Assembly: GCA_028671895.1 (NCBI GenBank)
Contig: CM053802.1
Coordinates: 19,909,631-19,973,630, forward strand
Origin: Oenanthe sinensis
Lineage: Eukaryota; Streptophyta; Magnoliopsida; Apiales; Apiaceae
Direction of reading: 5' to 3'
DNA length: 64,000 bases
Below are positions 44,786 through 58,404 of this stretch, one piece after another. The notes beneath the pieces were generated by a model. The model did not search any database. It was given only the letters and a program-made list of their open reading frames with translations, and was not told the origin of the DNA. The first letter of the stretch is position 1, and every line of letters starts with the position of its first letter. The translations under genes were made by a program, and so were the position numbers.

Positions 44786-45840
44786 TAAAAATAGCCTCAT
44801 ATAATTCACTATATCATTATATCATTGGTTTAGAAAAAATATTTATTTTTTGTTTTGCCTACTCTTTCTTAAAACACTTAATCTTGAAATTTGATAAATT
44901 AAGCATATATGTAATTAGTAAATTTGTATATTAAGGGAAATTTCAAAGACAATATATATTATTCATTTCTTTTTTAAGGTATATTTGTTAAAGATTAAAT
45001 TATTTTAAGATCCTAAATAATAAAGATCACCCTACATTTTATTGGCGAAAACTTGATAGGAAATATATTTTTAAAGGAGTTATTTTTAAATTGTCTAAGA
45101 AATGAATCTAAAAATTCTGTAAAAATTAACTCTTCTTTAAAATATAATAAATATTGTTTAGAATATGATTCAATTTTTTTTAAAAATACTAGTAATTTGT
45201 TTTAAAATTTTTAACAAATTCATCGATATTTGTGTAACTGTTTTCCAAAGTTGGTGAGGAAGAAAGGAAAACGATATTTAAGATTGGAACATGTATCGTA
45301 TAAAATGAAACTTTTCTCGCCTATTTTGAATCTTAATTATATGGTTTCTCTTTAAAGAAAGTCCAGGTTTACTCCGAAAGAAGAGAATGAAGGGTTAGTC
45401 AATTAAGGACCCGTTTGGTATTTTTGTTGTAGAGAGGCATAAAATTTTTGATAAAAAGTACTTTTGGTCTGTTTTTAGAAAAAATAGGTGACTCGTAACT
45501 TCGGGTAAAAAAGTAATTTTCATTTTTTACAAGAAGTAAAAACATGTTTCACTCTCAAACCTTCCAAAAAAATATAATTTTTTTATATTATATATCCAAA
45601 TTAAAAAATATTACGAAACGGTTATCAAATTTTGAAAAAACACTTCTTTTACAAACACTTTTTTCTCACAGTGTAACAGTTTTTAACAACAATCACAAAT
45701 ACACCCTTATTAAAAGCGAACTCAACTATTTTATATTTTTTATTGAGAAAAGGGATCAAACTGGCCCAACATTTAATGAATTTTTTTATTGTAATTAACA
45801 GTAATATTCTATATTTTTTAAGTAATAATAATAATTAAAA
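44786..45840. other. AT-rich non-coding part of S2
   Basis: Matches 4350-5425 in S1. No gene. Confidence 0.6.
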
Positions 45841-46160
45841 TAGGATGGTAGAAAGCAAAATGAACACCAAATTCCAATCGCACCTCTCTGTATCATTCGA
45901 AGCCTCGAGTTTCAGAGTAAAGGCTTGAGCATCTCTTTTATCCGAAAGGCCGGCCTAGAGTTTCGAATTATTGTTTGCCTCTGTTTTTTTCAAGACCTTG
46001 AGCTTCTGTGTAAAGGCCTTGACTGAGCTGTCAGGTGAAGCTCCTTTATGTATCTTCTTGCATCCATTCTTCATAACCCCTTTTTTAATGATCCCTTTTG
46101 TCTTTAAATTCCCAGAATTATCGAGAAAACAAAGCTTAGAATCCGTTCAAGTACATCAAC
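45841..46160. other. insert of unknown kind in S2
   Basis: Absent from S1, where AATAATACTAATTGTTTTCT is continuous at about 5417-5440. Its first 50 bases resemble 34915-34965. No coding region recognised. Confidence 0.45.
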
Positions 46161-46172
46161 TAATAACACTAA

Positions 46173-47195
46173 TTGTTTTCTTCCATTGACAAACCGATGT
46201 TGAAAACAATTGCCAAGAGGGGAGACTGTAAAACAACTTTGGGATTCAATGGAACTAAAATATCAAAAAATTCCCTTGTTCAACGACCCCAACTGAATCG
46301 ACTTTGTAGGAATTTTGAACTTTTGCCACTAAAGACTATTTTGGTTGGGTTGACGGAGATGACAAATAATATGCGAAATTGTGGGGAATACATGACCGAT
46401 GAGAAAATAGTTGAGAAGATTTTAAGGACTCTTACTGAGAAATGGAATTACATAGTATGCTTAATTAAGGAATCAAGAGACATTGATATATACCATTGGA
46501 GTTCACTTCTGGTAGTACATGAGCAAAAATTCAGCAAAGAGAAAGAAAGTGAAGAGGAGCAAGCACTAAAAGTGTCTTATGATGAAGGATATAATCCAAG
46601 AAGACGTGGGAGAATGTTTGCACGGGGTGGTGACAAGAGCAAGATGTAGGGGTAGAGGAAGACACATTTATTCAAAGTCAAATATAGAGTGTTTCAAGTG
46701 TCATAAACTGGGCAATTATCAGTATGATTGTGTAAGTTAGAATAATGAAACCAACTATATATGCAATGGTTGAGAAAACGATGATTCCTTGTTAATAGCC
46801 TATGTTGAAAAGGCTGAGAGAAAACAAGAAGAGGCATGGTATCTAGATTCTGGTTGCTCAAATCATATGTGCAGAGATAAAACCCTCTTCTCTAAGCTCG
46901 AAGGTTTCCAACATACTATAAAGTTGGGCAACAATTGTAGGATGATTATCACAACTCGAGGTAATGTCAATTTTGTTTTAAACGATGCCAAACACACTGT
47001 AACTAGTGTCTACTACGTTCTAGAATTAGAAACTAGTTAATCTCTTGAGCATGGGACAACTTCAAGAGAAGGATTAAAAATTATGATTAAACAAGGTCCT
47101 TGCAAGATTTATCACCCAGACAAAGGACTTATTATGGAGACCCGGATGAGTTTAAACATGATGTATAAATTGCTTACACAATAACAAAGTCAATC
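46173..47195 (+). pseudogene. copia gag-protease fragment
   Basis: Gag (UBN2-type) shows NFELLPLKTILVGLTEMTNN, EYMTDEKIVEKILRTLTEKW and LLVVHEQKFSKEKESEEEQA. A zinc knuckle IECFKCHKLGNYQYDC lies near 46683. The protease site EEAWYLDSGCSNHMCRDK lies near 46830. Then comes a gag-pre-integrase remnant (KGLIMETRMS) to about 47195. Several stops separate the parts. There is no LTR or integrase. It sits in S2 only, between sequences contiguous in S1. Confidence 0.88.
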
Positions 47196-47253
47196 TCAAT
47201 TCCTACGAGGTATGACCAACTATTTTCTTACAAATGTTAGTGAGACAACCGAA

Positions 47254-47797
47254 CACTATGAGAAACAGAGTTAAAGCCGACTTCTGGAATGGTCGGTTTA
47301 AGCGCTAATGCGGTCAATTTTATCCTAAATCGAATCAAATAAACGGTCGGGTTTTTCCTAGTTGATTTTGAATAAAGTTGGTCGGATTTAAGGTTGATCA
47401 GCTTTGACTCATAATCCACATGATGGACTCATAGAGAGATTATGTGTTAGTGACACGTGTGCTGGGACCACACACGTGTCACCACCACTTCAACAAAATG
47501 GCAAGCGAAAACCAACTACATAAACTGACCGAGATTCGGTCAGGTTTGTCTAAAACCGACCATTGGTGCAAAAACTATCGGGCAGAATGAAATTCCATTT
47601 TTTTTAATCCGACCAACTTAAAACCGACTATTTTTCTTTGAAGACAACCGGTTTTAGTAAAAATACGATCGGTTTTGCTTTGAAGGCGGTCGATTTTCTG
47701 GATTCCTTATTATCAAATTTAGTCGGTTTTGTGATTTGCTATCGGGTTTAAGGGGTCGATTATGACAACAATTTTTTTTAAAAAAAATCCTGCAGTG
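47254..47797. mobile_element. CACTA-like MITE, S2 copy
   Basis: Homologue of 5485-5981; starts CACTATGAGAAACAGAG and ends ATCCTGCAGTG. It has the same GGTCGGTTTTA subterminal repeats and about 50 bases more than the S1 copy. Confidence 0.65.
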
Positions 47798-47814
47798 GTA
47801 ATGCCTAATCCTGT

Positions 47815-48583
47815 TGTTAGAAAAAACTTAGTATTTTAGACTAAGTTGTAAACCATTTTGAGACTCAATTTGAGTCGTAAACACTATATGTTAGTGTTGT
47901 GTACTGGTTGGATCGTATTCTAATCTGTGAGTGAATTTCAACGCATATTTACACGCTCAAAATGGATAAAGGGTGAATGATAACTGATGTTCCAAACTAT
48001 AACTCTTTAAAGTGGTATTTGAGAATTGTACCACATCGAGAGTAACACAAACCTATTCCTTGATTTTTCTTATAAATACCTTGTACCACATTGAAATATA
48101 AAATAATCCCATTCAACTCTCTCCATATAAATAGAGTTTTAGGGTTTCAGTTTTATCAAGTTGAGAAAATTATAACCCTCTCTATAATTTTAATCTCTTT
48201 AATTTTAAAGTTCAAAATATTCTGGTGATAGTTTCTAATCCAGTTCAAGTTAGCTAAGAGTATCGTTGATTTATCGGTGGTACTGTATCTCATTTTATCT
48301 TGGAAGGCAGGTCGCTATGCACAGATGGTGATGGGTGAAACTACTTTAAGGAGATAGATTTTCTGGACTTGAGATTAAATCCAATTTCTGTTTATTTTCT
48401 CAAACCTTTCCCCTTATATTATAGTTAATTATCTAATTGCATGATTTTATTGTTATAATTTATTATATGGATTAACTATTATATATATGAATGGTATCAA
48501 TTCATATGTGTGTCATGTATTCTATATTGTTTCATGTATACAACAATTATATATTATGTCTATATGGTACAAGATTGACAACA
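47815..48583 (+). repeat. 5' LTR of the decayed copia
   Basis: 769 bp, TGTTAGAAAAAACTTAG to CAAGATTGACAACA. It provides the unoccupied TA site of the MITE that sits in the 3' LTR (TTATAGTTAATT near 48420). Confidence 0.88.
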
Positions 48584-51500
48584 ATCTTAAAGCAGTTTCA
48601 TATGTAAAACTTGTGCTACATCATGATTATTATCTGATTTGTCTCTAGATCCCAAGAACATGCAAAAATCTTGAACTACTTTTTGTGGGTTATCTTCATA
48701 TCGATATATGGTTAAATCTAAAGAATGTTTATGGTCTATTTGCACCTTTATATCATAAATATGGTGTACATCATTATTAATTTTATTTTATGACCTTGAT
48801 AAATCCTTGAGATATAGAGACAGTGCACTTTTGACTATTATAAATGTCTATACATGTTGTATGTATGACATGTTGATTTGTTTTGGAAAACTGACATAGA
48901 TGGAAATCAATTATGTTTATATATTTTCGTGTAACCATTCTTTAATTGTGGGAAATTGGTTCACTCATATTCAATGGCTTACATGCATCTCTTGATTTAT
49001 AAATTGATTATTGATTTATGTTATATATTCAAATGATGTCATATATTATGTCATCCATTTATTGTCCCATGATGAAGGCTTTGATAATTTATTATCTATT
49101 AATTGGGGATTATGACATGTCATTTGTGCATATATATGTTTAATATCCAATGGTAAATTTTGAGATTAGAAATTGGCATAGTTTTGGTGATGAGATGTTA
49201 ATAGTTTATTTCCTAATTTTATTAATGCATATGAATATTGGATGAACAATATAAGTGATGAGACTTGGAAAATTTTATGGATATGGCTTGATAAATTTTG
49301 TGGATATGGCTTAGTAAACGTTATCATATGTCATAGGAATGTAATTAATTTTCCATAAATATGTATGTGGTGTTCTATGTGTATGTTGTGCAAGTATGAA
49401 GTCTATATCTGATTTTTGTATGATCTACCCTGACTTCTTTAGTTGGTTAACCATGAGTTTTCATATTGATTAATTGATTCAAAGACATATTGACCTGGAC
49501 ATCTTATGTAATTATTATAATCTTCTAATTAAGCTAATTTTTTAATTAGTTATTTTGGTTATTTCTTAATGGAATATGTGAGAATGAGCTCACTTGAACT
49601 AAAGTTTTTGTGGATATTGATAACGTGAAAAACCCAACAGACCGTGTCATTATGAGTACTGGTTATAGGGTCGGCATGAGACTTATAATTTTCTGGTTGG
49701 GTTTCTTTTTCTAGTATAGCTATTATTTCTCATGTTGGTGTATATATTGATGGGCTGTAACACACGAGCCTATTATGATAGTCCATGTGTACATTATATG
49801 GTAATATTGTTATCAACTATGTATGCTGGAAATTTGGAGAAATCCAAAATGTTGTTAATCCTAACGCATCAGTTGATTGAGAATCACTGAATGTGGATTA
49901 TGGAAGGCTTATTTTCTTTCATGCATACCAGTTTGCCCGGTGTATTGAAATTTTGGTTCTTGTGAACCGTGCTGAAATTTCTGAGAAATTCAATGGTTGA
50001 ATTTTAATGATAAGAATAATTAAATCTTTTTCAACATCATTATGTTAAAATCTTGTAAGGTTATTAATGAATGATGATGAAACCTGCTCTAACGAGAGGT
50101 AGTAACAAATTGCGAATACTTTCTAGAATGACAGTAATACATTTATTATGTGTACTCATTGAAGAGTAAGAATGAATCTATATAGAGAAATTTATACTCT
50201 ATAAACTCGAAGTTGAAAATCAACTTAATTTGATAATTATGATGGTAAAGAATGACTCTTGTAGTGAATAATTACTGAGTTAAATTATGAGTGAAATGGA
50301 GATGTATTTATAAAGGATACTACTAATTACTCGCATTAGTAAAATGGAGTATTTGTAGATTTGAATCACAATCTAAGGAAGATGTTAAGGTAAAATTGAT
50401 TAATTCAGACTATACCTGAATATGAGAATTTTAGTCACCTAATGACTACTTATTCTAAAATAAGATACCGTGAAAGGAAATAATATAATTTCCTATGACT
50501 CTAGAATGTAATGAAATATTTTAGAAATGCTAAAAGTGTGGAGGTATCTTGAAGAGAAAATTATTAAATTTTCTATGAATACTGGAATGTAATGTGGGGG
50601 TATCTTGAAGATGTCTTGATACTATTACATGGAAAAGTAAATGAAGTTCTAAAATTAATTAAGAGAATTTAGATAGATACATGGACGATGGTAGTGTCCA
50701 ATGTTATCTTGTGTATGAATCTAAATTATGAGATTCATAATTATGCAACTATGGAATATATGAATGCTTACATTAGGAGTTAAGTAGTTCCTTATAGATT
50801 TATAAGTAATCCAAATGAATTTATGAGTTTTTGGATGTATGTGAAGATGATGAACCCAACAAGAGGGAATATTTGGGACATGTAAATTTTGTCCAGATTC
50901 TTTACTGATTTGCCCAAAGATAAATCTAAAAGTTTGGAAGAAGCTATATGTTTATCTGATAATTCTTTGATAAAAGAATATATCAAGAGGGAAATTGACT
51001 AAAGTTGATAAGTCAATCAGTCAAAATTTCTAGTATATGTGCTAGAAAGTGGAATACAATATTATATGAATAATTTGAACTCTTTATATAATCCTTTGTG
51101 GGGAAATGGATGTAAAAGGTATAGAGAGAGTGGTTCTATTATGTAGAATCATGTTTTAAAGTTATGGATCTTTCTGCCAGAAAGATGCCATTAAGATTCA
51201 AATAAATTTTAATACGAGTTAAAGAAAGAGTACTTGGTCAGACTGGTAAATAAAGATTACATTCAATGTACAGACCTAGAATACTCTGAGATATATTCTC
51301 TTGAATGAGAATAAGGTTCATCGGGATAATACCCTTAAAACTTTTATAGTTTAAAATTGAAAAGTACATCAAATGAACATTGAGATAGTTTTTCTAAATA
51401 GAGATTTGTATGAAATCTATATGAGGTAACCTAAGGGTTCCTTTACTAATACGAAAGTGGAAAGATTGTGATTTGGTGGAAAATTTTGTGAATCAAAACT

Positions 51501-53348
51501 AACACCAAAATAATGGCATATAAAATTGACAATATTGTCAAAACTGATGGCTTCATTTGATATGATAAAGTTGCTAGTTTGAGGACGCTCAAATTGGATA
51601 CCTACATGCATGAATATTACCAGTTTGGGGAAGCTTAAACTTGGTAATGAGATAAATTGAAATTGCTAATTTTTGGGACGCTAAAAATTAGTAATGACAA
51701 CAACAATTTGAGACCTTGATAGATGGTTGATGAAAATGATTATGAAAATGTGAAATATGCCAAAGTTAAAATTATGAATGGATATAAAGCAAGCAATGGA
51801 TTGAAAAGTGTGTTTGAGTTATTTACACATGAAAGACAAGGTAATTGTGGTTGCACGTGAGTGATCTGGTCATTCCGAGAAGTAGTGACCAAAAGATCAT
51901 CTCAATCATGATTGATGAGACTTGAAATTTTAATAATTTCATAGAATGTCATAGTATGTATGTGATATGACGATTACTCAAATCTTGAGAAGATCAATGA
52001 AATGGTTTCTAATTAAATTGAAATCATGTTAAATGGATTTTGCCAGAATCCAAGTATAAAGGTAAAATGATCTCTCAAGAGTGTTTCAAAATTTGTTGTA
52101 CTTTTTTTCAAATTGTATAAAATCAGACGTAGACCACACAGTTGGTAAACTGAGTAGATACACGAGTACAATGAAAATTGGTCACTTGAAAGTGATTGCA
52201 ATGAAATCAAGATTATTTTATATACTCATGAGTTTGGACTGCATTACAAGAGATATCTAACTGGACTATGTGGAGATAGTACGTAAATCAGATATTTGAC
52301 TTTAAGCACTTACAAGTCAATAGTAAATACAATTCAAACTAGTTAAAGCAGCAATGTCATGGAAATCCTAAGATTTAGTATAACTCGGTTCATGGTGGAA
52401 TACGAGTCTATTGCATACGATATATGCAGGAAAGAGACTAAATTAGTTGCCACTTTATAGAGAATATTCCTAAATGACAATAAATGAAAAGGAAATGTAT
52501 ATTCAATGTGCAATAATATTATGTAATTACTGTACAATTAGAAGATTACATTATGACTTACGCAATGGTAAGTCTGGTCTTTATGACGAAGACACAATAC
52601 CATTAAGCAACTGCTCTCAACGAGAATTATCAGGGCTCATTACGTGAAGTCAAATGATAATGTTATGGATCCACTAACCAGATGGTTAAAATAAGAGATA
52701 GTTGTAAAATCATCAAGAGGGATGGGACTTAGCCTATTGCTTAACGGCATCATGGTGGACACCCAACTTTGCTGACTAGAGGTCCCAAGAACTAGTTAAA
52801 TGGGCCAACTAAATCATGATGACCAAATCACTATGGGGGTGACCCTAGGACGATTCTTATGATGAGGAAACAGTGAGACCCGTATAGTACGAGGATAAGT
52901 TTTATGTTTTTAATGATCTTTTGGCGAATACATGGAGTTCAAGTTTGAATGCATGGAATTCAATTGAGTAAATGTTACTCTATAAGATAAAGATCACCTA
53001 TGTGGGAGAGAAGTGGGGCCGCTTCAAAAGAGAATTGAGAGGCCTAATTCTTAAGAAACTCCTACAGAACCAGGACGATGTTCCATGGCCAAAATATACA
53101 TAATCATGAGAACTGAATGAGTCAGGAAACCTATAGTGATAAGTATATCATCGTTTACACAAACGGTCGAACAGTTCAAGGATAATCGCGTCTACTGTCT
53201 ACTAGTAAAGTCGGTATGCTTACTCGAGCGGAGGTTCAAGGAGCATTCTCTACCTACCGTATGCTATATCTAACAGTGAAAACTATCACTAAGTTAAGCT
53301 ATGTGTCTGTCTGTTTATATGGTGTGTGCTACTGGATCATCAATCTCA
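48584..53348 (+). pseudogene. degraded internal region of the decayed copia
   Basis: 4.8 kb without an ORF above about 65 codons. Only the C-terminal end of pol is readable with confidence (about 52640-52730). The region after it, through about 53350, is untranslated sequence. Gag, protease and integrase could not be identified by eye. Confidence 0.6.
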
Positions 53349-53360
53349 TTTGTGGGGGAT

Positions 53361-54382
53361 TGTTGGAACAAACTTAGTATTTTAGACTAAGTTGTGAACC
53401 ATTTTGAGACTCAATTTGAGAGGTAAACAGTATATGTTAGTGTTGTGTATTGGTTGGATCGTATTCTACTCTGTGGGTGAATTCCAACGCATAATTACAC
53501 GTTCAAAATGGATAAAGGGTGAATGAGAACTAATGTTCCAAAGTATAACCCTTTAAAGTGGTATTTGAGAATTGTACTATATCGAAAGTAGCACAAACTT
53601 ATTCCTTGGTTTTCTTATAAATACTTTGTACCACATTGAAAAATAAAATAAGCCCATTCAACTCTCTCCATATAAATAGAGTCTTAGGGTTTTAGTTTTA
53701 TCAAGTTAAGAAACTTATAACCCTCATTGTAATTTTAGGCTCTTTAGTTTTAAAGTTCAAAATATTCCGGTGATAGTTTCCAACTTAGTTCAAGTTCGCT
53801 AAGAGTATCATTGATTTATAGGTGGTACTCTATCTCGTTTTATCCTACGAAGTAGGTCGCTATGATGGTGAAGGGCGAAACTACTTTAAGGAGATAGATT
53901 TTTTGGACTTGAGATTAAATCCAACCTCTGTTTGTTTTCTCAAACGCTTCTCCTTATATTATACTCTCTCCGTTCCATAAAAAGTGACGGTTTATAAAAA
54001 TTAAAAGTCAAGCTGATTCAACTTTGACAATTTATTAATAATTATTGTTAGAAATAAAAATTATGAAAAATATATCATTAAAAAATATATTACATTAACT
54101 ATTACAGTTAATTTTTATTTTTGTAAAAATATAAATCAGTGATATTTAATAAGTGGTCAAAGTTGAATCAGTTTGACTTTTATTTTTTATAAAGCTCCAC
54201 TTTTTGCGGAACAGAGGGAGTAGTTAATTCTCTAATTTCATGATTTTATTGTTATGATTTATTACATGAATTAATTATTATGTATATGAATTGTATCCAT
54301 TCATATGTGTGTCATGTATTCTGTATTGTTCCATGTATACAACAATTATATATTATGTCTATATCGTACAAGATTGACAACA
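53361..54382 (+). repeat. 3' LTR of the decayed copia, interrupted by a MITE
   Basis: TGTTGGAACAAACTTAG to AGATTGACAACA; without the MITE and its TA it is about 763 bp. It differs from the 5' LTR at many sites, so insertion is old. Confidence 0.88.
53964..54220. mobile_element. Stowaway-type MITE inside the 3' LTR
   Basis: CTCTCTCCGTTCCATAAAAA to TTTTTGCGGAACAGAGGGAG, flanked by TA. The partner LTR shows the site before insertion. 257 bp, with an inverted pair around AAGTTGAATCAGTTTGAC. Confidence 0.92.
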
Positions 54383-54385
54383 CAT

Positions 54386-56395
54386 ATTGCCCGTTTATAC
54401 CATGCATTAATACAACGAATTTTAATTAACCAATCATGCAATAAACCAACAAAACTATTGCAATTGCAGTAAACCAGCAAAATCATTGCAATAAACCAAC
54501 AAAACATAATTTAATTAAATAATATCATCAAACCAACATAAATCCAAATACAACCAATATATGTTATGAGACCAACATCAAACCATAATCTAAAATATTC
54601 ACCAACGTAAAACCTTCACCAACATAAAACAACGTCACCAATAATCACATTCATAAAACTATCTAAAATAAACAAGATGAAGAGATCACTTTTCGTCACG
54701 GTCATCCTCGTCATCATGCTCTTCATCTCGGCCTTCAGCGTCATCATCCTCATCATCGCCCTTTTATTACCTTCTTGAGTCATGTGTATCACCTACATAT
54801 AAGAACAACTCATTAATATATATTTTGAACCAAAAACCACACTACATTAATATTATTAATTAAATAAGATACCACACATTAATAATTAAATTATTTAACC
54901 TATTGATTTGCATTTTCATATTTATTATATATTGATGGGACCCCTATAAGCCGAGTCACCACCCCAACAATGGCACTTAAAAATGCTTGTGATCCGGTAG
55001 TCATTTTCCTTTGCATTTCAAGATTGCCATTAGCGATGGTCAAGACTTGTGGATAGGTGGGAGGAGAATGGTAGGTCGCCCCGAGGGTCATTTAACACGT
55101 ACCACATCACATTATTGAACAAAATTGGAGCACCATTCCCCACCTTGACTCGAAAATAATTATGTGAACAAAAGTCAATTCTTAAAAGCTGTCTGAATTA
55201 AGAAGAATCATCAAAACTTGAGATGGATTAAATTTCTTTTGAATTTTAAAAGATTGTTGAACTTTATGAAAAATCTCTTATATAAAAACATGAAGAAAAA
55301 AAATCAAGAGTTATAATTTGAGAGAGATTTATAACTATTATTTAATTTATATATTATACTTTAAAAATTAACTTTAAACATATTAAATTTTGTTATTGAC
55401 ATATATTCAAGCTCATAATAAACTCATATTGAACCACTCCCATTATTCTTATCTAATTCTACTTCTTAATTTTTATCAAATTTTAATTTATTTCATTATT
55501 ATTAATGTATATTATTATTATTTTAAATATTTATATTACTGTTAATTACAATATAGAAATGCCATTAAATTTTAGGCCAAGGTCTAGTTGGTTGCAGGTT
55601 CTCATTAAGAAAATATTAAAAATATAGTTGAGACTTGAGATGGTGAGACTATGAAAAATTGAAAATGCCATTACTTTTGGTAAAGCCTCTTTAATTAGTT
55701 TGTAAAGTTCCAAAAAGAGCTTTCTTAAAAAAGAAATGTACAATTAAATTAAAAAGGATATTTCAAAAGCCCCATTTGTTTAAAATGATTATGTATTCAC
55801 ACCTTACTACCATGTTATTTTTTAAATCAATAGTTCAACCAATAATATATTGTTCAGCGAAAAAATGTAGAAAAAGTTACGAATTTTAAAAAGTTATTAA
55901 AATTTTAAGTTTTTGAATGATATATTAATTTTTTAAACTATTTTCAGTAAGATTATTAGTCATAATCTTTATAGAATTTTTAAATTCTTGGATAATGTTT
56001 GAAACACTATTTATAAAAATATTATCTATTAATGTTTTGCCTATAAAAGGTAAATAAACTTGCTATCACAATTAAATTGAAATCTGTCATTATTATTTAA
56101 GGACATAAAATAAATTAATCTTTAACATATTCCCTAAAAAGGTATTAATTAATATATATTGCCTTAAAAATTTTCCTAACTATTCAAAATTTACTAATTA
56201 TATATATATGTATCTAATTTATAAATTTATAGACTAAAATCTTTAAAAAAGTACCTAAAACAAATATAAAATATTATTTTTTCCCCTAAATCAATAAATA
56301 GTGAACTAGGCCTAGGCCTATATATACAGGGCTTATAAAAACCACTATACTCCTGATGTTTGAGGCTGTGCTCGTATACTATATACAATATTTTA
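54386..56395. other. S2 counterpart of S1 6000-8330
   Basis: Mostly non-coding AT-rich DNA. It contains the homologue of the unidentified ORF with acidic tail. Confidence 0.6.
54690..55091 (-). pseudogene. unidentified ORF remnant with acidic tail, S2 copy
   Basis: Matches 6260-6720: the frame has YPQVLTIANGNLEMQ and FLSAIVGVVTRLIG, then ends ENANQ, past the position where S1 has a stop. The separate acidic stretch DEEHDDEDDRDEK lies near 54700. The protein family is not recognised. Confidence 0.4.
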
Positions 56396-57236
56396 TTTAC
56401 ACTAATTATAATCTTTGCAGTAAAGTTTTCATAAGAAATTAATTTCTCTAGTGGAGAACTAATAAGAAATTCTAAATTCCTGTTAAACTACATATAATTT
56501 ACAAAAATATTACTGTTTTTCGACAAAAATGTCATAACTTCTCAAATAATTTATAAAATATCAGGCAACCTAAAAAGACATATATAAATTTAAATAAAAA
56601 CACAAGGGTATTAGTAGGTATTTAGGGTAACTGCCTTTATATATTAAAACATGTTAATTAACTTGGAATATCGTTGGAATTAAGGTGGTTATTGATAATA
56701 TTGACCGATGTAGCTAGGACGGTGGTGATGTGTTGTGCATGGTGCATGGTGGTGGTTAAGATTGTATGGCGGAAAGTTTGGTACATAAGATTTATGAGAA
56801 TTAATTAGGTCTCTGTCTCTCCATGCTCTTTGTGTCATGGGATGTGTCTACGTACTCTTATTTAGAAGGATCCAGTAATTTTTGGAGAATAAGGAACCTA
56901 TTCGGATTAGGTAACCTACTCCAGCAGCCCAATGGACTGGGCCACCAATATCTTAGGTTGGTGCTATCAGATGTAAGTCTAACTATTTTTAAGGAATGTG
57001 TTGCATATCCATTCACCCGAATATATCCGAATTATCATAACTTATACCGGTCGTTGACCCTAAATAATAACTAATGAGCAATGGGCAAGGCAACTACACC
57101 CCCTTGACTAGGCAAGGATACAATTAACCTAGATGGAATCTAGCCTTCAAGTGGATCTATAACAACTACAAGTCCTCAATATATATATTATGCATTTCAA
57201 GCAGTGACTCTTATATATTTGTCTACCTACGCAAGC

Positions 57237-57440
57237 ATGCACTTCTAAGTGGACGAGCACTATCATGTAGAGGAACAATTCTGAATGGAAAATTACTCCC
57301 TAGTGGAGGAGCACTACCGAGTGTATGAACATTCCCAAAGTGGATGAGCACTCCTGAGTGAACAAGCACTCCCGAGTGAACGAGCACTCTTGAATGGAGA
57401 TGAGTACTCTCGAGTGGAAGAGTCCTCCTCAGTGGGCAAG
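57237..57440. repeat. minisatellite with unit of about 18-20 bp
   Basis: Degenerate repeats of GAGTGGACGAGCACTCCC type, ten or so copies, with related motifs up to about 57550. GAGCACT dominates. Confidence 0.8.
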
Positions 57441-58217
57441 GACTCCCGAACCTTAATTATTGTTCTTCAAATGAGATCCTGAATCTTCATAGTGGGTGAG
57501 AACTCTAAAGTGTACGAGCATTCTAAATATGTGATCGCTCTTATAGGCGAACAATCCTAAGCCATTGTGGTCATTCCTTGCATGAGTTATGAGATCTTTT
57601 CAGCTAAGACGAGGTTTTTCAGACTGGGAGACCCTTGTAGTTTTGTTTTCATAAGTCTGGTAATATAACCTGACAATGGTTCGAGGACTCTTTTACGGGT
57701 CTTCAATCATCGATACATGAACTTAGGCGAGTAATTTATAAATGGCCTAGACTACTAATAAGTAGACGAGGCTTTTTTCTAATAAAGAGGCCTGATCTAT
57801 CATCTTCTATTACTTTTTGTAGTCCTACAATATTAATCTTTACAGGTATTTTGACTTGGGCCCTAAAAGGAATAAGAATCTTGTAAATGATGAGGACACT
57901 TGGACAGGGTGAGGAAAACTTTTGCAATAGGCGAGTGCTCTTCCTTTATAAGGCCTAGGCTTGATAATTTATGAATCGATTCTAACAACTTCCATAGTCC
58001 TCAACCATATTCAAGTAGGGGAGGATGGTTGAGAGCGGGAGGACTCGTGAAATAGTAAGTGGGAGGCATTTTGGCTATAATACGACACCTTGCTAAATAT
58101 AGTTAAAAATTATAATAATATGCTCATATTTATGGAAATTTAAAACACTCAAATAATGAATAACACAATCGAATTTTTGTTAGGTTCTTTTATACTTTGA
58201 TTAGTTTACTTACAAGA

Positions 58218-58219
<2 letters not shown>

Positions 58220-58256
<37 letters not shown>

Positions 58257-58339
58257 TTTCTTATTTTTATTTTTGATATTTTTTATTATTATATTAATAG
58301 TTATTAACTTATATTATATATATATATATATATATATAT
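58220..58339. repeat. two (TA)n microsatellites
   Basis: TA runs at about 58220-58253 and 58313-58339, separated by T-rich DNA. Confidence 0.93.
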
Positions 58340-58404
58340 TTCTATATTGCTAGCTATATTAATTTATTTACAATAAAATTAGTTTAACTAATTTATATCG
58401 ATCA

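Larger units (their letters stand above)
47815..54382 (+). mobile_element. complete but decayed copia LTR element
   Basis: LTRs 47815-48583 and 53361-54382 (the second enlarged by a MITE). The polypurine tract is TTTGTGGGGGAT just before the 3' LTR. Internal DNA has no long ORFs. A typical copia pol end is readable near 52640-52730 (VKSNDNVMDPLTRW, SSRGMGLSL). Flanking 5-mers are CCTGT and CATAT; S1, which lacks the element, has CCTAT at this place, so each flank seems to have changed by one base. No good primer binding site follows the 5' LTR. Confidence 0.85.
56755..58400. other. insert in S2 of unknown class, with minisatellite
   Basis: Not in S1 (where GCATGGTGCAAATGACACAA runs on at 9278). 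No TIR, LTR or protein domain recognised. An 83-codon + ORF at 56823-57074 has no known motif. Contains the minisatellite and two TA microsatellites. Confidence 0.45.

Noticed and set aside
51700..52300. Attempt to read RT in the decayed copia
   Set aside because: Too many stops and shifts; only the pol C-terminus near 52640-52730 is convincing.
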